A stretch of 11,107 nt of DNA from JAENVT01 sp031370825 (GCA_031370825.1 JANMRB010000041.1:1-11107), one strand, 5' to 3'. Shown: positions 1 through 7,466, numbered from the stretch's first letter. A program made the numbers and translations. The notes: generated by a model from the letters alone, not told the origin.

Positions 1-566
1 GCCAGGCGTCGAAAGCCACGCCACGCGGCGCGGTCGCCAAGTTCGCGGCCGGGGGCAAAGGCACCGCGAAGAAGGACCTCGGGCTGGAGGCAATGTCCTT
101 CGGCGATGTCTACGTCGCGAAGGTCGCCCTCGGCGCCAGCGATGTCCAAACCGTCAAGGCTTTGCTCGAAGCCGAAGCATGGCCCGGTGTTTCGCTGGTG
201 ATCGCCTACAGCACCTGCATTGCACATGGTTTCGACATGAGCCAGTCGATGACCCAACAGAAGCTGGCCGTGCAGACTGGCCACTGGCCCCTCTACCGCT
301 ACCGACCCGGAGAAGCTGAGGGGAGCCAACCGTTCAGCCTCGACAGCGCTGCGCCGTCGGTGCCGTTCGCTGATTTTGCCAACAGCGAGGCGCGCTACTC
401 GATGCTGCAGCGCAGCGACCCGGACCGATCGGCCCTCCTGCTGGGCCTTGCTCAGTCCGATGTGACGGCGCGCTGGCAGTACTACGAGCAACTCGCCGGT
501 GTCGAGCGAACGGCGCCAGTGCACGTCGCATCGACCACGATCCCCGATTCGGAGGACGAATCATGA
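1..566 (+). CDS. nifJ: Pyruvate:ferredoxin (flavodoxin) oxidoreductase, C-terminal part (truncated by window start)
   Basis: The frame is open from base 3 and enters the window mid-gene, giving about 187 residues of C-terminus; the ATG at 93 is internal. The enzyme oxidatively decarboxylates pyruvate to acetyl-CoA and CO2 using TPP and Fe-S clusters, passing electrons to ferredoxin or flavodoxin in the cytoplasm. Visible family segments are QASKATPRGAVAKFAAGGK at the edge, SFGDVYVAKVALGA, then AYSTCIAHGFDMS followed by QQKLAVQTGHWPLYRY. This is the end of the TPP-binding domain and the C-terminal extension of single-chain PFORs. The Cys of STCIAHG matches a conserved cluster-ligand position; most relatives have SPCIAHG or SHCIAHG there. 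It ends in TGA overlapping the ATG of the next gene, so the two are probably co-translated. Full length would be about 1,170-1,200 residues, so most lies outside the window. Confidence 0.93.
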   Translation, partial: QASKATPRGAVAKFAAGGKGTAKKDLGLEAMSFGDVYVAKVALGASDVQTVKALLEAEAWPGVSLVIAYSTCIAHGFDMSQSMTQQKLAVQTGHWPLYRYRPGEAEGSQPFSLDSAAPSVPFADFANSEARYSMLQRSDPDRSALLLGLAQSDVTARWQYYEQLAGVERTAPVHVASTTIPDSEDES

Positions 567-1570
567 GCTTGCCCAACCCCGATCTCTCGACGACTTACCT
601 CGGCCTCCGCCTACGGAGCCCCATCGTTGCTTCGGCCGGGCCGCTCACAGGCAGCCTCGCTTCTTGGCAGGCCTTGGAGGCAGCGGGTGCCGGCGCGATC
701 GTGCTCCCCTCCTTGTTCGAGGAGCAGATCGAGCGCGAGGCCTTTGCATTCGACGCAGCGTTGGCACTCGGATCTGATACGTCGGCGGAGACCTCGACGT
801 ATCTCCCCGGCCTCGACGATCACGACGACGGCGCGGCGTGGCATCTGGGCCTTGTCGAGGTGGCACGCGACCGCTTGTCGATACCGGTCATCGCCAGCCT
901 CAATGGCGCGTCATCGGGCGGATGGGTTCATTACGCTCACTCGCTGGAAAGTGCCGGTGCCCACGCAATTGAGCTGAACATCTACGACGTTGTTGTCGAC
1001 CCGCACATCAAGTCGTCCGATGTGGAGAAGCGCTATCTCGACCTGATCGAAGACGTGCGGGCCGAGGTCACGGTACCGATCGCCGTGAAGCTCGGGCCTT
1101 GGTTCACCTCGCTTCCCCATTTCGCAACTGCACTCGAAGCGGCAGGTGTGGACGGGCTCGTGCTCTTCAACCGCTTCTATCAACCAGACATCGACCTCGA
1201 CACGCTCGACGTGACACCACGCCTTGAGCTGTCCACCTCTGCCGACGCTCGCCTGCCGCTGCACTGGATCGGCATCTTGCGCGGTCTCGTGTCGTGCTCA
1301 CTCGCTGGCACAAGTGGTGTCCACGAAGGCGCTGACGCACTGAAGCTGCTACTGGTCGGCGCAGACGTAGCGATGACGACGAGCGCTCTGCTGCGTCACG
1401 GTCCGCAACACATTGAGACGATGCTCACGTGGATCCGCGAATGGATGAGAACGCGAGAATACGAAAGCATCGACCAACTCAAAGGCAGCGTCAGCCGGCG
1501 CAACATCTCGCATCCGGAATCCTATGAACGGGCCAACTACTACCAGGTGCTGCACAGCTGGCGAGGATGA
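563..1570 (+). CDS. Dihydroorotate dehydrogenase-like FMN-binding TIM-barrel protein
   Basis: This 335-residue protein begins at an ATG overlapping the nifJ stop (ATGA), with GGAGG at 551-555 as ribosome-binding site 7 nt upstream. It has the DHODH fold pattern: STTYLGLRLRSPIVASAGPLTG at the N-terminus, IPVIASLNG near residues 107-115, AIELNIY at 135-141, VPIAVKLGP at 171-179 with Lys176 as the likely flavin-contacting lysine, and a C-terminal segment ending in GADVAMTTSALLRHG. The usual SCPN catalytic loop is replaced by NIYDVVVDP, so orotate production is doubtful. Proteins of this subfamily are often annotated beside nifJ in bacteria, and the coupling here supports a role linked to PFOR or ferredoxin. 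The actual substrate is unknown. The family call is firm; the function is not. Confidence 0.85.
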   Translation: MSLPNPDLSTTYLGLRLRSPIVASAGPLTGSLASWQALEAAGAGAIVLPSLFEEQIEREAFAFDAALALGSDTSAETSTYLPGLDDHDDGAAWHLGLVEVARDRLSIPVIASLNGASSGGWVHYAHSLESAGAHAIELNIYDVVVDPHIKSSDVEKRYLDLIEDVRAEVTVPIAVKLGPWFTSLPHFATALEAAGVDGLVLFNRFYQPDIDLDTLDVTPRLELSTSADARLPLHWIGILRGLVSCSLAGTSGVHEGADALKLLLVGADVAMTTSALLRHGPQHIETMLTWIREWMRTREYESIDQLKGSVSRRNISHPESYERANYYQVLHSWRG

Positions 1571-1578
1571 CCGCAGCG

Positions 1579-2550
1579 CTACAGCCAATCTCGTCTGCGG
1601 AACACCACAAACAGTCCCCCGGACACGGCGACCACCAGTAGTGCTGCGAGCCAGACGCCCCAGGTCTCCCCGTATCCCGGGTAGGGGACGTTCATCCCGT
1701 ACCAGCCGGTGATCAACGTCGGCACGGCGATGATCGCCGCCCAACTCGTCACCTGTTTGGCGATCTGGTTCGTGCGGTAGTCGCGCAAGCTCAGGTTCGT
1801 CTCCACGATCGTCGAGATCAGGTCCCGTAGTGCGTCCGTGGATTCGGCCACGCGCAGCACATGGTCGTAGACGTCCTGGTAGTACGGGTACAGATCGTCG
1901 GCGACGGTCGAATGTTCGCGGCGCATCAGACCGCTCACGGCTTCGCGCATTGGGACGACCAGCCGATGGAAGCGGATCAACGCCTGACGAGTCTGGAACC
2001 AGTGCCTCTGCTCCGACGGCGGGATCGGCTTCTCCGCGAAGATGCCCTCACTGATCCGGTCATAGAACTCGTCGAAGCACTCCACCGCGTCGAAGTAGGT
2101 GTCGACGACCGCATCCAGCAATCCGTACAGCAAGAAGCTGACGCCATGCACCGCAAGGTCGGTCGAGCGATCCCAGCGGGCGATCACCGGATCGAGCGGG
2201 AAGTGCTCGTCCTTTCGGACCGTGACCAGCCAACGCTCGCTGATGAATGCGTCGATCTCGGTCTCGGCCAGCGTTCCGTCGACGACGTTCAGCTCGACCG
2301 CATGGCACGCCAAGAAGTTGTGTGACGCGTAGTGATCGAGCTTCGGTCGCTGATGCGGACTGAGCGCGTCCTCGACTGCCAACTCATGCAGACCGAGCTC
2401 CGCAGCGAGCTCGTGCAACTCCTCCTTCGACGGGCCACAGAAATCGACCCAGATCACCGTGTCGGGGCGTTCGAGATGCTCGGACACGTCCGCGACCGGG
2501 AAGTCCTCTGCCTCCAAGATCCCCTTGCAGTACACCCGTGTCCGAGCCAT
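1579..2550 (-). CDS. corA: CorA-family magnesium/divalent cation channel
   Basis: This 323-residue inner-membrane channel is expected to mediate Mg2+ (possibly Co2+/Ni2+) influx as a homopentamer. A large acidic cytosolic domain (about residues 1-255, with segments such as EDALSPHQRPKLDHY and FISERWLVTVR) leads into a long helix. TM1 follows, ending in the signature Gly285-Met286-Asn287 (GWYGMNVP), then a short loop and TM2 (WGVWLAALLVVAVSGGLFVV) with a basic C-terminus RRRDWL. The ATG at 2550 is chosen because GAGGAAG (2557-2563) sits 6 nt upstream; the frame runs on upstream only inside the neighbouring NRAMP gene. It is the last gene of the minus-strand unit, 41 nt after the NRAMP stop. 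It converges on the DHODH-like gene with only 8 bp between stop codons, and I see no hairpin terminator there. Confidence 0.93.
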   Translation of the reverse strand: MARTRVYCKGILEAEDFPVADVSEHLERPDTVIWVDFCGPSKEELHELAAELGLHELAVEDALSPHQRPKLDHYASHNFLACHAVELNVVDGTLAETEIDAFISERWLVTVRKDEHFPLDPVIARWDRSTDLAVHGVSFLLYGLLDAVVDTYFDAVECFDEFYDRISEGIFAEKPIPPSEQRHWFQTRQALIRFHRLVVPMREAVSGLMRREHSTVADDLYPYYQDVYDHVLRVAESTDALRDLISTIVETNLSLRDYRTNQIAKQVTSWAAIIAVPTLITGWYGMNVPYPGYGETWGVWLAALLVVAVSGGLFVVFRRRDWL

Positions 2551-2591
2551 TGACCACTTCCTCGAAGATCGTTTGAGCAACCGATAACACG

Positions 2592-3872
2592 CTACGACTT
2601 CAGTAACGCCACGATCGGGAAGATCGTCATGGCTATGCCTGCGATCGAGGTCGCGATGACCGATGCCCAGCCCGAACGGAACTCGCCGAGGACCGCCCGA
2701 GAGCGGGCGAGAATGATGATCAGCAGAATCAGCGGCGGCGCTGTGAGACCATTGAAGATCGCAGACAAGTACAAGGCCCGGATCGGGTTCACACCGAACC
2801 CGACCAAGGCGAGACCGATCACCATCGAGCCAACGATCACACCGTAGAAACCCCGAGCGTCCTTCATGCGACGACTCAATCCCTCGTTCCAGTGCAGCGC
2901 TTCGGCGACTGCATATGCGGTCGACCCAGCGAGCACGGGCACCGCGAGCAGGCCGAGGCCGATGATCCCCACGGCGAAGAGCACCTTTGCGAAGCTCCCG
3001 GCCAACGGCTCGAGGGCTTGCGCCGCCTGCTCGGCCGTTCCGATGTTGATCGATCCGTTCGCCCCCAGGGTTACGGCCGCGGTGCACATGATCGCAAACA
3101 TCGCAACTACCCCGGAGAACATCCCCGTCCAGACGTCGACACGCATAGCGATGCAGTGGCGAAGGTCAACTGGCGTGGGCGAGCGATCTTCGCGCTCTTC
3201 GACCTCTTCGGATGCCTGCCAGAAGAACAGGTACGGCGAGATGGTGGTGCCCGCGATCGCGGTCATTGCAATCATGGTCGCGCCGTCGAAGCGAAAGCGA
3301 GGGACGAACGTGCGCGCTGCCACCGTGGGCCAATCGACATGGACTACGCCGAGCACGAGCACGTATGCGACCAGCGACAACGCGAACCATCGGAGCACGC
3401 GAGAATAGCGGTGGTACGGCACCAGGACCTCCGCCGCTGCCATCGTCACAGCGAACATGACGACGCCGATAGCGATCGGGATCGGTATCAGGAGCCGGAG
3501 TGCGGCGCCCATCGAGGCGAGATCGGCGGCGATGTTGAGAGTGTTGGCTGATGCGAGCAGCACTACTGCGCCGACGAGCACCCACCGCGGGAATCGCTCG
3601 CGGATCAGGGTGCCGAGCCCCTTGCCAGTGACAAGGCCCAAGCGCGCCGTCGATTCCTGAACACCGACGGCGAGCGGGAGAAGGAACGGCGCCATCCACA
3701 ACAGCGAAAGCCCATGCGCCGCACCGACCTGCGAGTAGGTTCCGATACCGGACGGGTCGTCGTCGGCAGCGCCGGTGACGATGCCGGGACCTAAGCGTTT
3801 GAAGTAACCATGACCCCGCAGCGATGCCCGCCGCGGATGATGCACCGGTTCGGGTTCGTCGACGGACAGCAC
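2592..3872 (-). CDS. NRAMP-family divalent metal transporter with atypical metal-binding site
   Basis: This 426-residue protein has about 11 predicted hydrophobic helices. The N-terminal RLGPGIVTGAADDDPSGIGTY matches NRAMP TM1, where the canonical DPGN is DPSG (residues 39-42). In TM6 the canonical MPHN is SPYL (Ser212-Pro213-Tyr214-Leu215, within GTTISPYLFFWQASEEVEE). The Asn and Met that select transition metals in classical NRAMPs are therefore absent, although Asp39 remains. I recall similar DDDPSGI/SPYLFFWQ proteins as widespread but poorly characterised. The start is GTG at 3872, whose G is also the last base of the upstream GH65 stop (TAGTG), implying coupled translation; the Shine-Dalgarno is weak (AGGG about 9 nt upstream). 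The adjacent CorA gene suggests Mg2+ or another hard cation as cargo, but Mn2+ or Fe2+ cannot be excluded. Confidence 0.9.
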   Translation of the reverse strand: MLSVDEPEPVHHPRRASLRGHGYFKRLGPGIVTGAADDDPSGIGTYSQVGAAHGLSLLWMAPFLLPLAVGVQESTARLGLVTGKGLGTLIRERFPRWVLVGAVVLLASANTLNIAADLASMGAALRLLIPIPIAIGVVMFAVTMAAAEVLVPYHRYSRVLRWFALSLVAYVLVLGVVHVDWPTVAARTFVPRFRFDGATMIAMTAIAGTTISPYLFFWQASEEVEEREDRSPTPVDLRHCIAMRVDVWTGMFSGVVAMFAIMCTAAVTLGANGSINIGTAEQAAQALEPLAGSFAKVLFAVGIIGLGLLAVPVLAGSTAYAVAEALHWNEGLSRRMKDARGFYGVIVGSMVIGLALVGFGVNPIRALYLSAIFNGLTAPPLILLIIILARSRAVLGEFRSGWASVIATSIAGIAMTIFPIVALLKS

Positions 3873-6283
3873 TAAGACGCCCTGCCGGCGACCCGCAGCG
3901 AGCCGCCCGGCGCGACCTCGGTGATCACCCCGTCGGCGACGATGGGCACCGGCTCGCCAGATTCAACGGTGACCGTGGCGCCGGTGGGATCGACCGCGAT
4001 CGCGATGTCGCCGCCGCGCCGGTGCAGGCAGAAGCGCATCCCCTGCCAGCCGGCCGGGAGCCGCGGCGCGATCCGGACGTGGGTTCCCGAGTCGCGGACA
4101 CCGGCAAACCCGTGCACCAGGCATGCCCACACCCCGCCGACGTTGGCGATGTGGGCGCCGTCGACGGTGTTGCCGTGGGTGTCGGCGATGTCGAGGTACA
4201 ACGACTCCCGGAAGTATTGGATCGCCAGGTCGGCGTGCCCGACCTCGGCGGCCATGATCGACTGCACGCAGGCCGACAGTGACGAATCGCCGGTGGTGAT
4301 CGGGTCGTAGTAGTCGAAGTTGCGGCGTTGCAAGTCGGGCGCGAACTCGTCGCCGCGCAGGAACATCGCCAGTACCACGTCGGCCTGCTTGAGCACCTGG
4401 TGGCGGTAGATCACCAGCGGGTGGAAGTTGAGCAGCAGCGGGTACTTGTCGTCGGGCGTGCCCTGCCAATCCCACGCCTCGTGGCCGAGGAACGCGTCGT
4501 CCTGGGGGTTGATGCCGAGCTCGGCGTCGTACAGCACGCACATCGAGTCGGCGGCGCGCGTCCACTCGGCGACCTCGTCGTCGGCGAGACCGGTAGCGGT
4601 GACGATCGAGCGATGCGCGTCGGGATCCTCGGACCGGAGCCGGGTTACGACGTCGGCCGCGAATCGCAGCGTGAAGCGCGCGGTCACGTTGGTGTAGAGG
4701 TTGTCGTCGACGACGGCGGTGTACTCGTCCGGTCCCGTCACCCCGTGGATGTGGAAAACGGGTGGATCAGCCTGGTCGTAGAACCCGAGGTCGGCGAACA
4801 GCCGCGCCAGCTCGACGAGCATCTCGGCGCCCTCGCCGTAGAGGAACTCGGTGTCGCCGGTGGCGGTGACGTAGCGGTCGATCGCGTGGGCGACGTCGGC
4901 GTCGATGTGGTACTGGGCGGTGCCGGCCGGGTAGTACGCGGAGGCCTCCTCGCCGTTGATCGTCCGCCACGGGTACAACGCCCCTCGCTGCGACATCTCG
5001 ACCGCCCGTTGGCGTGCTGCGGGAAGGATGCGATGGCGGAAGTGGAGCAGGTCAAGGGCGGCGTCGGGGTTGGTGTACGCGAGGAGCGGGACCATGTAGA
5101 CCTCGGTGTCCCAGAAGTAGTGACCGTCGTAGCCGGCGGCCGTGACCGCCTTGGCGGCGATGCCCCGTCCGCCGATCTGGGCCGAGGCCTGGGCCATCTG
5201 GAACAGGTTCCAGCGGATCGCCTGCTGGGCCGCGTCGTCCCCGTCGACGGCGATGTCGGTGCGTGCCCAGAACCGGTCGAGCCAGGCCTGCTGCTCGGCG
5301 AGCGCCCGCTCCCAGCCGGCCGCCTCGGAGGCATCGAGGGTGGTGCGGCAGCGGGCGGCGAGCTCCTCGATCGAGACGTCGCCGGATGCCCCGGGGACCT
5401 GGTTGGAGCTGTGGTAGGCGACGAACTTGGTGAGTGTGACCGTGTCGCCCGGTCCGGCGTCGAGGCGCATCGTGGTGGCGGCGCGATCGCCAGCGACCTC
5501 GGTGTCGAACGCAACATCGCCGCCGGCTGCGACTGCGTGGCGGTAGGCGGCGGCGATCGTCATTCCGCTCTCGACGCAGCGGTAGCCGAGCGTGACGGTG
5601 CCTCCACCCGGCGAGCCGGCGTCGGGGTGGGTCTGGAGCACCGCCTCGAGGACGCGCCGATCGAACGTGCGCGAGCGACGCGGGTCGGCGTGCGCCGGTC
5701 CGGTGGCGCGCGAGGCGACGTCCTGGCGGTTGACGAGCTGGGAGGTGATCGTGACCGCCGCCGGCGAGTCGAGCAGTTCGAGCGACAGGCGCAGCACTGC
5801 CAGATGTCGGTGCTCGAGGCTGACGAGCCGCTGCGAGACGAGCCGCACCCTTCCGCCGGCGCGGGTGTGCCAGGTCAATTCCGAGCGCAGTACCGCGGTG
5901 CGGAAGTCGATCTCACGCCGGAAGTCCGTCACCTGGGACCGCTCGGGGTGGTCCGGCGCCAGGCGCAACACCTCGCCGCCGACCGAGACCTCGATCGATT
6001 TGGCCTCGGGCGCGTTGAGCAACGACTGGCCGGTGCGGGCCAACCCGAACGCGTGCTCGGCGTGGACGATCGGGAACGTCTCGTGGAAGCCGTTGACATA
6101 GGTGCCCGCCGATTCCGGATCGGGCGCCCAGTCGGCGCGCAGCCCGAGATAGCCGTTGCCGATCGCGAACAGCGTGCCGGTCAGGCCGCCGTCGTCGTCA
6201 CCGAGGCTGGTTTCCACCAGCCGCCAGGCGTCGACCGGGAACCGCTCGCGGTCGATCGTGATCGTGCTGCTCTCGAGCGTCAT
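3872..6283 (-). CDS. GH65 family disaccharide phosphorylase (maltose/trehalose/kojibiose phosphorylase type)
   Basis: This 803-residue cytoplasmic enzyme should phosphorolyse an alpha-linked glucosyl disaccharide with inversion, giving beta-glucose-1-phosphate plus glucose. The N-terminal beta-sandwich starts at ETSLGDDDGGLTGTLFAIGNGYLGLR. The (alpha/alpha)6 barrel carries GYDGHYFWDTEVYMVP and the general acid Glu520 in VTGPDEYTAVVDDNLYTN. Lys632-Gln633 lie in HQVLKQADVV, and the phosphate-binding serines are in TTGDSSLS (Ser667, Ser668, Ser670). Length fits the family (750-800). ATG 6283 has AGGAG (6292-6296) 8 nt upstream and overlaps the preceding stop as ATGA. The frame continues upstream but reads as a shadow of the phosphoglucomutase gene. 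Pairing with a beta-phosphoglucomutase resembles mycobacterial Rv3400-Rv3401. Substrate linkage cannot be read from sequence alone. Confidence 0.93.
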   Translation of the reverse strand: MTLESSTITIDRERFPVDAWRLVETSLGDDDGGLTGTLFAIGNGYLGLRADWAPDPESAGTYVNGFHETFPIVHAEHAFGLARTGQSLLNAPEAKSIEVSVGGEVLRLAPDHPERSQVTDFRREIDFRTAVLRSELTWHTRAGGRVRLVSQRLVSLEHRHLAVLRLSLELLDSPAAVTITSQLVNRQDVASRATGPAHADPRRSRTFDRRVLEAVLQTHPDAGSPGGGTVTLGYRCVESGMTIAAAYRHAVAAGGDVAFDTEVAGDRAATTMRLDAGPGDTVTLTKFVAYHSSNQVPGASGDVSIEELAARCRTTLDASEAAGWERALAEQQAWLDRFWARTDIAVDGDDAAQQAIRWNLFQMAQASAQIGGRGIAAKAVTAAGYDGHYFWDTEVYMVPLLAYTNPDAALDLLHFRHRILPAARQRAVEMSQRGALYPWRTINGEEASAYYPAGTAQYHIDADVAHAIDRYVTATGDTEFLYGEGAEMLVELARLFADLGFYDQADPPVFHIHGVTGPDEYTAVVDDNLYTNVTARFTLRFAADVVTRLRSEDPDAHRSIVTATGLADDEVAEWTRAADSMCVLYDAELGINPQDDAFLGHEAWDWQGTPDDKYPLLLNFHPLVIYRHQVLKQADVVLAMFLRGDEFAPDLQRRNFDYYDPITTGDSSLSACVQSIMAAEVGHADLAIQYFRESLYLDIADTHGNTVDGAHIANVGGVWACLVHGFAGVRDSGTHVRIAPRLPAGWQGMRFCLHRRGGDIAIAVDPTGATVTVESGEPVPIVADGVITEVAPGGSLRVAGRAS

Positions 6284-6987
6284 GGGAAGGTCTCCTCGAG
6301 GTCTTCGACGACGATGTCGGCTCCGGCCGCGACCAGTGCTTCCCGGTTGCCGCCCCGGTCCACGCCGATCACCAGCGCGAAGTCGCCGGCGCGCCCGGAG
6401 GCGACGCCCGAGATGGCGTCCTCGACGACGACGGCCTCGCCCGGTGTGACGCCGAGCCGCTCGGCGGCGTACACGAACATCGCGGGCGCGGGCTTTCCTG
6501 CGAGATGCTGCTCGACGGCGACAATGCCGTCGACGACGGCAGCGAAGCGCTCGGCGATGCCGGCACGGTCGAGCACCCTGCGGGCGTTCTTCGACGACGA
6601 GACGATTGCGCTCGGAATGCCGGCGCGGTTGAGCACATCCATAACCCTCAGCGTTCCCGGGTAGGGCTCGATCCCCTGCCGGGCCAGCACAGCATTGAAC
6701 ATGTCGTCCTTTCGGTTTCCCAGCGCACAGATCGTGTCGTCGCCCGGCGGATCGGAAGGATCCCCCCACGGGAGCTCGACGCCGCGAGAGGCGAGGAACG
6801 CCCGTACCCCCTCGTAGCGCGGCCGGCCGTCGACGTAGCTCAGGTAGTCGCTGCCGTCGAAGCCCCACGGCGCGAACAGTTCGGCCCAGGCCCGCTCGTG
6901 GATCTCGGCGGTGGGCGTGACGACCCCGTCGAGATCGAACAGCACCGCTCCGAACGACACCCAGTCGACGATCCCACCTGCGCTCAC
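6280..6987 (-). CDS. pgmB: Beta-phosphoglucomutase-like HAD-superfamily enzyme
   Basis: This 235-residue cytoplasmic HAD enzyme is predicted to convert beta-glucose-1-phosphate to glucose-6-phosphate via a phospho-aspartate and Mg2+. HAD motif I is FDLDGVV with nucleophile Asp18 and acid/base Asp20. The cap has TAEIHERAW, as in beta-phosphoglucomutases. Motif II is IVSSSKN (Ser130-132), motif III Lys165 in AGKPAPAMF, and motif IV Glu189-Asp190 in VVVEDAISG. The coupled GH65 gene downstream makes its product, which supports this role over a generic phosphatase. I chose the GTG at 6987 because a TACTAT box ends 6 nt before it, fitting a leaderless start, and the 235-residue product has normal family length. 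GTG 6960 is an alternative with AGGTGG about 13 nt upstream. The longer upstream frame (to 7200) overlaps the PIN toxin and is Arg/His-rich shadow sequence. Confidence 0.88.
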   Translation of the reverse strand: MSAGGIVDWVSFGAVLFDLDGVVTPTAEIHERAWAELFAPWGFDGSDYLSYVDGRPRYEGVRAFLASRGVELPWGDPSDPPGDDTICALGNRKDDMFNAVLARQGIEPYPGTLRVMDVLNRAGIPSAIVSSSKNARRVLDRAGIAERFAAVVDGIVAVEQHLAGKPAPAMFVYAAERLGVTPGEAVVVEDAISGVASGRAGDFALVIGVDRGGNREALVAAGADIVVEDLEETFP

Positions 6988-6993
6988 CGGCGC

Positions 6994-6999
6994 ATAGTA
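6994..6999 (-). promoter_or_regulatory. -10 box (TACTAT) for the pgmB-GH65-NRAMP-corA unit, leaderless arrangement
   Basis: On the minus strand TACTAT fits the actinobacterial TANNNT -10 consensus and is followed by exactly 6 nt (GCGCCG) before the GTG at 6987, which would be the first transcribed base. There is no Shine-Dalgarno before this GTG. No clear -35 is seen; its place is occupied by the palindrome at 7018-7030. Inferred from spacing only. Confidence 0.5.
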
Positions 7000-7017
7000 A
7001 ACGTCGCGGGCGGTGGA

Positions 7018-7030
7018 CCCTCGCCGAGGG
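7018..7030. promoter_or_regulatory. Palindrome CCCTCGCCGAGGG over the -35 region of the pgmB promoter
   Basis: Six-base arms CCCTCG and CGAGGG match perfectly around a single C at 7024. The centre lies about 37 bp upstream of the proposed leaderless start at 6987, exactly where a -35 element should be. That makes a repressor or activator site more plausible than an RNA hairpin, since a one-base loop cannot fold at full stem length. No regulator gene is adjacent. Confidence 0.35.
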
Positions 7031-7050
7031 GTCGAACACGAACGGCCTCT

Positions 7051-7068
7051 GATCAGAGTTGTCTGATC
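7051..7068. repeat. Inverted repeat GATCAGA-gttg-TCTGATC at the end of vapC (AbrB-linked module)
   Basis: Perfect 7-bp arms (7051-7057 and 7062-7068) around a 4-nt spacer overlap the toxin stop codon. As RNA this could form a short 7-bp hairpin at the 3' end of the toxin transcript. It has no following U-run and only 3 G/C pairs per arm, so it is at best a weak terminator. It could equally be a protein-binding site upstream of pgmB. Confidence 0.4.
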
Positions 7069-7466
7069 GTTCCCTTGAATTTGAGCGCTCTCGCGGTCGG
7101 CCACTTCCGGCCGGTCGTGATGAGACGGTCGGCCGCGTGCTCGATTGCGGTTGCGATGACCAGTGCGTCGGGTAAACGAAGTGTCCGGTGGGCGGCACAT
7201 AGCCGCGCACCGATGGTGGCGATCTCGACGTCGAGGGGGATGATCGAAATGGGGAGGCGGTCGACAAGGTTACGAACGGTTTGGATGGCGGGCCCGCCTC
7301 GGCGAGCCGGACCGACCAGGCACTCGGCAAGTCCTGATGCTGCGACGGCCAGGTGATCGCCGTTCTGGAGTGCGTCAGCGAGCGCTGCTCGGGCGTGGTG
7401 GTGGTGTGCGTCGCCGGCGTCGAGGAACCCGATGATGACTCCGGCGTCGAGGTGGATCAGTCCCAC
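7053..7466 (-). CDS. vapC: PIN-domain ribonuclease toxin (VapC family), module 1
   Basis: This 137-residue PIN-domain protein is the probable toxin of a type II toxin-antitoxin pair, cleaving RNA until bound by its antitoxin. Acidic active-site candidates are Asp7 (LIHLDAGVIIGFL), Glu48 (SGLAECLVG) and Asp100 (LPDALVIATA). The fourth acidic position, usually in a TND/TTD motif, reads TTGRKW (Gly119), so one metal ligand is replaced. GTG 7466 is the start: GAGAAG lies a few nt upstream, and the gene overlaps the 3' end of the antitoxin gene by 10 bp, typical of vapBC operons. It ends only 65 bp before the divergently regulated pgmB start on the same strand, so read-through into the sugar operon is possible. 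Confidence 0.85.
   Translation of the reverse strand: MGLIHLDAGVIIGFLDAGDAHHHHARAALADALQNGDHLAVAASGLAECLVGPARRGGPAIQTVRNLVDRLPISIIPLDVEIATIGARLCAAHRTLRLPDALVIATAIEHAADRLITTGRKWPTARALKFKGTIRQL

Noticed and set aside
2551..3087. Upstream extension of the CorA frame into the NRAMP gene
   Set aside because: It is a shadow of the NRAMP coding sequence; CorA begins at 2550 with GAGGAAG 6 nt upstream.
4328..6664. 778-codon open frame on the plus strand opposite GH65
   Set aside because: It is antisense to a well-supported GH65/beta-PGM pair, has a biased Val/Gly/Arg/Asp composition and no recognisable domain; long antisense frames are expected in GC-rich coding DNA.
6284..7330. N-terminal extension of the GH65 frame up to 7330
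   Set aside because: It overlaps the beta-phosphoglucomutase gene out of frame and is an Arg-rich shadow; ATG 6283 has a good Shine-Dalgarno and matches the family N-terminus.
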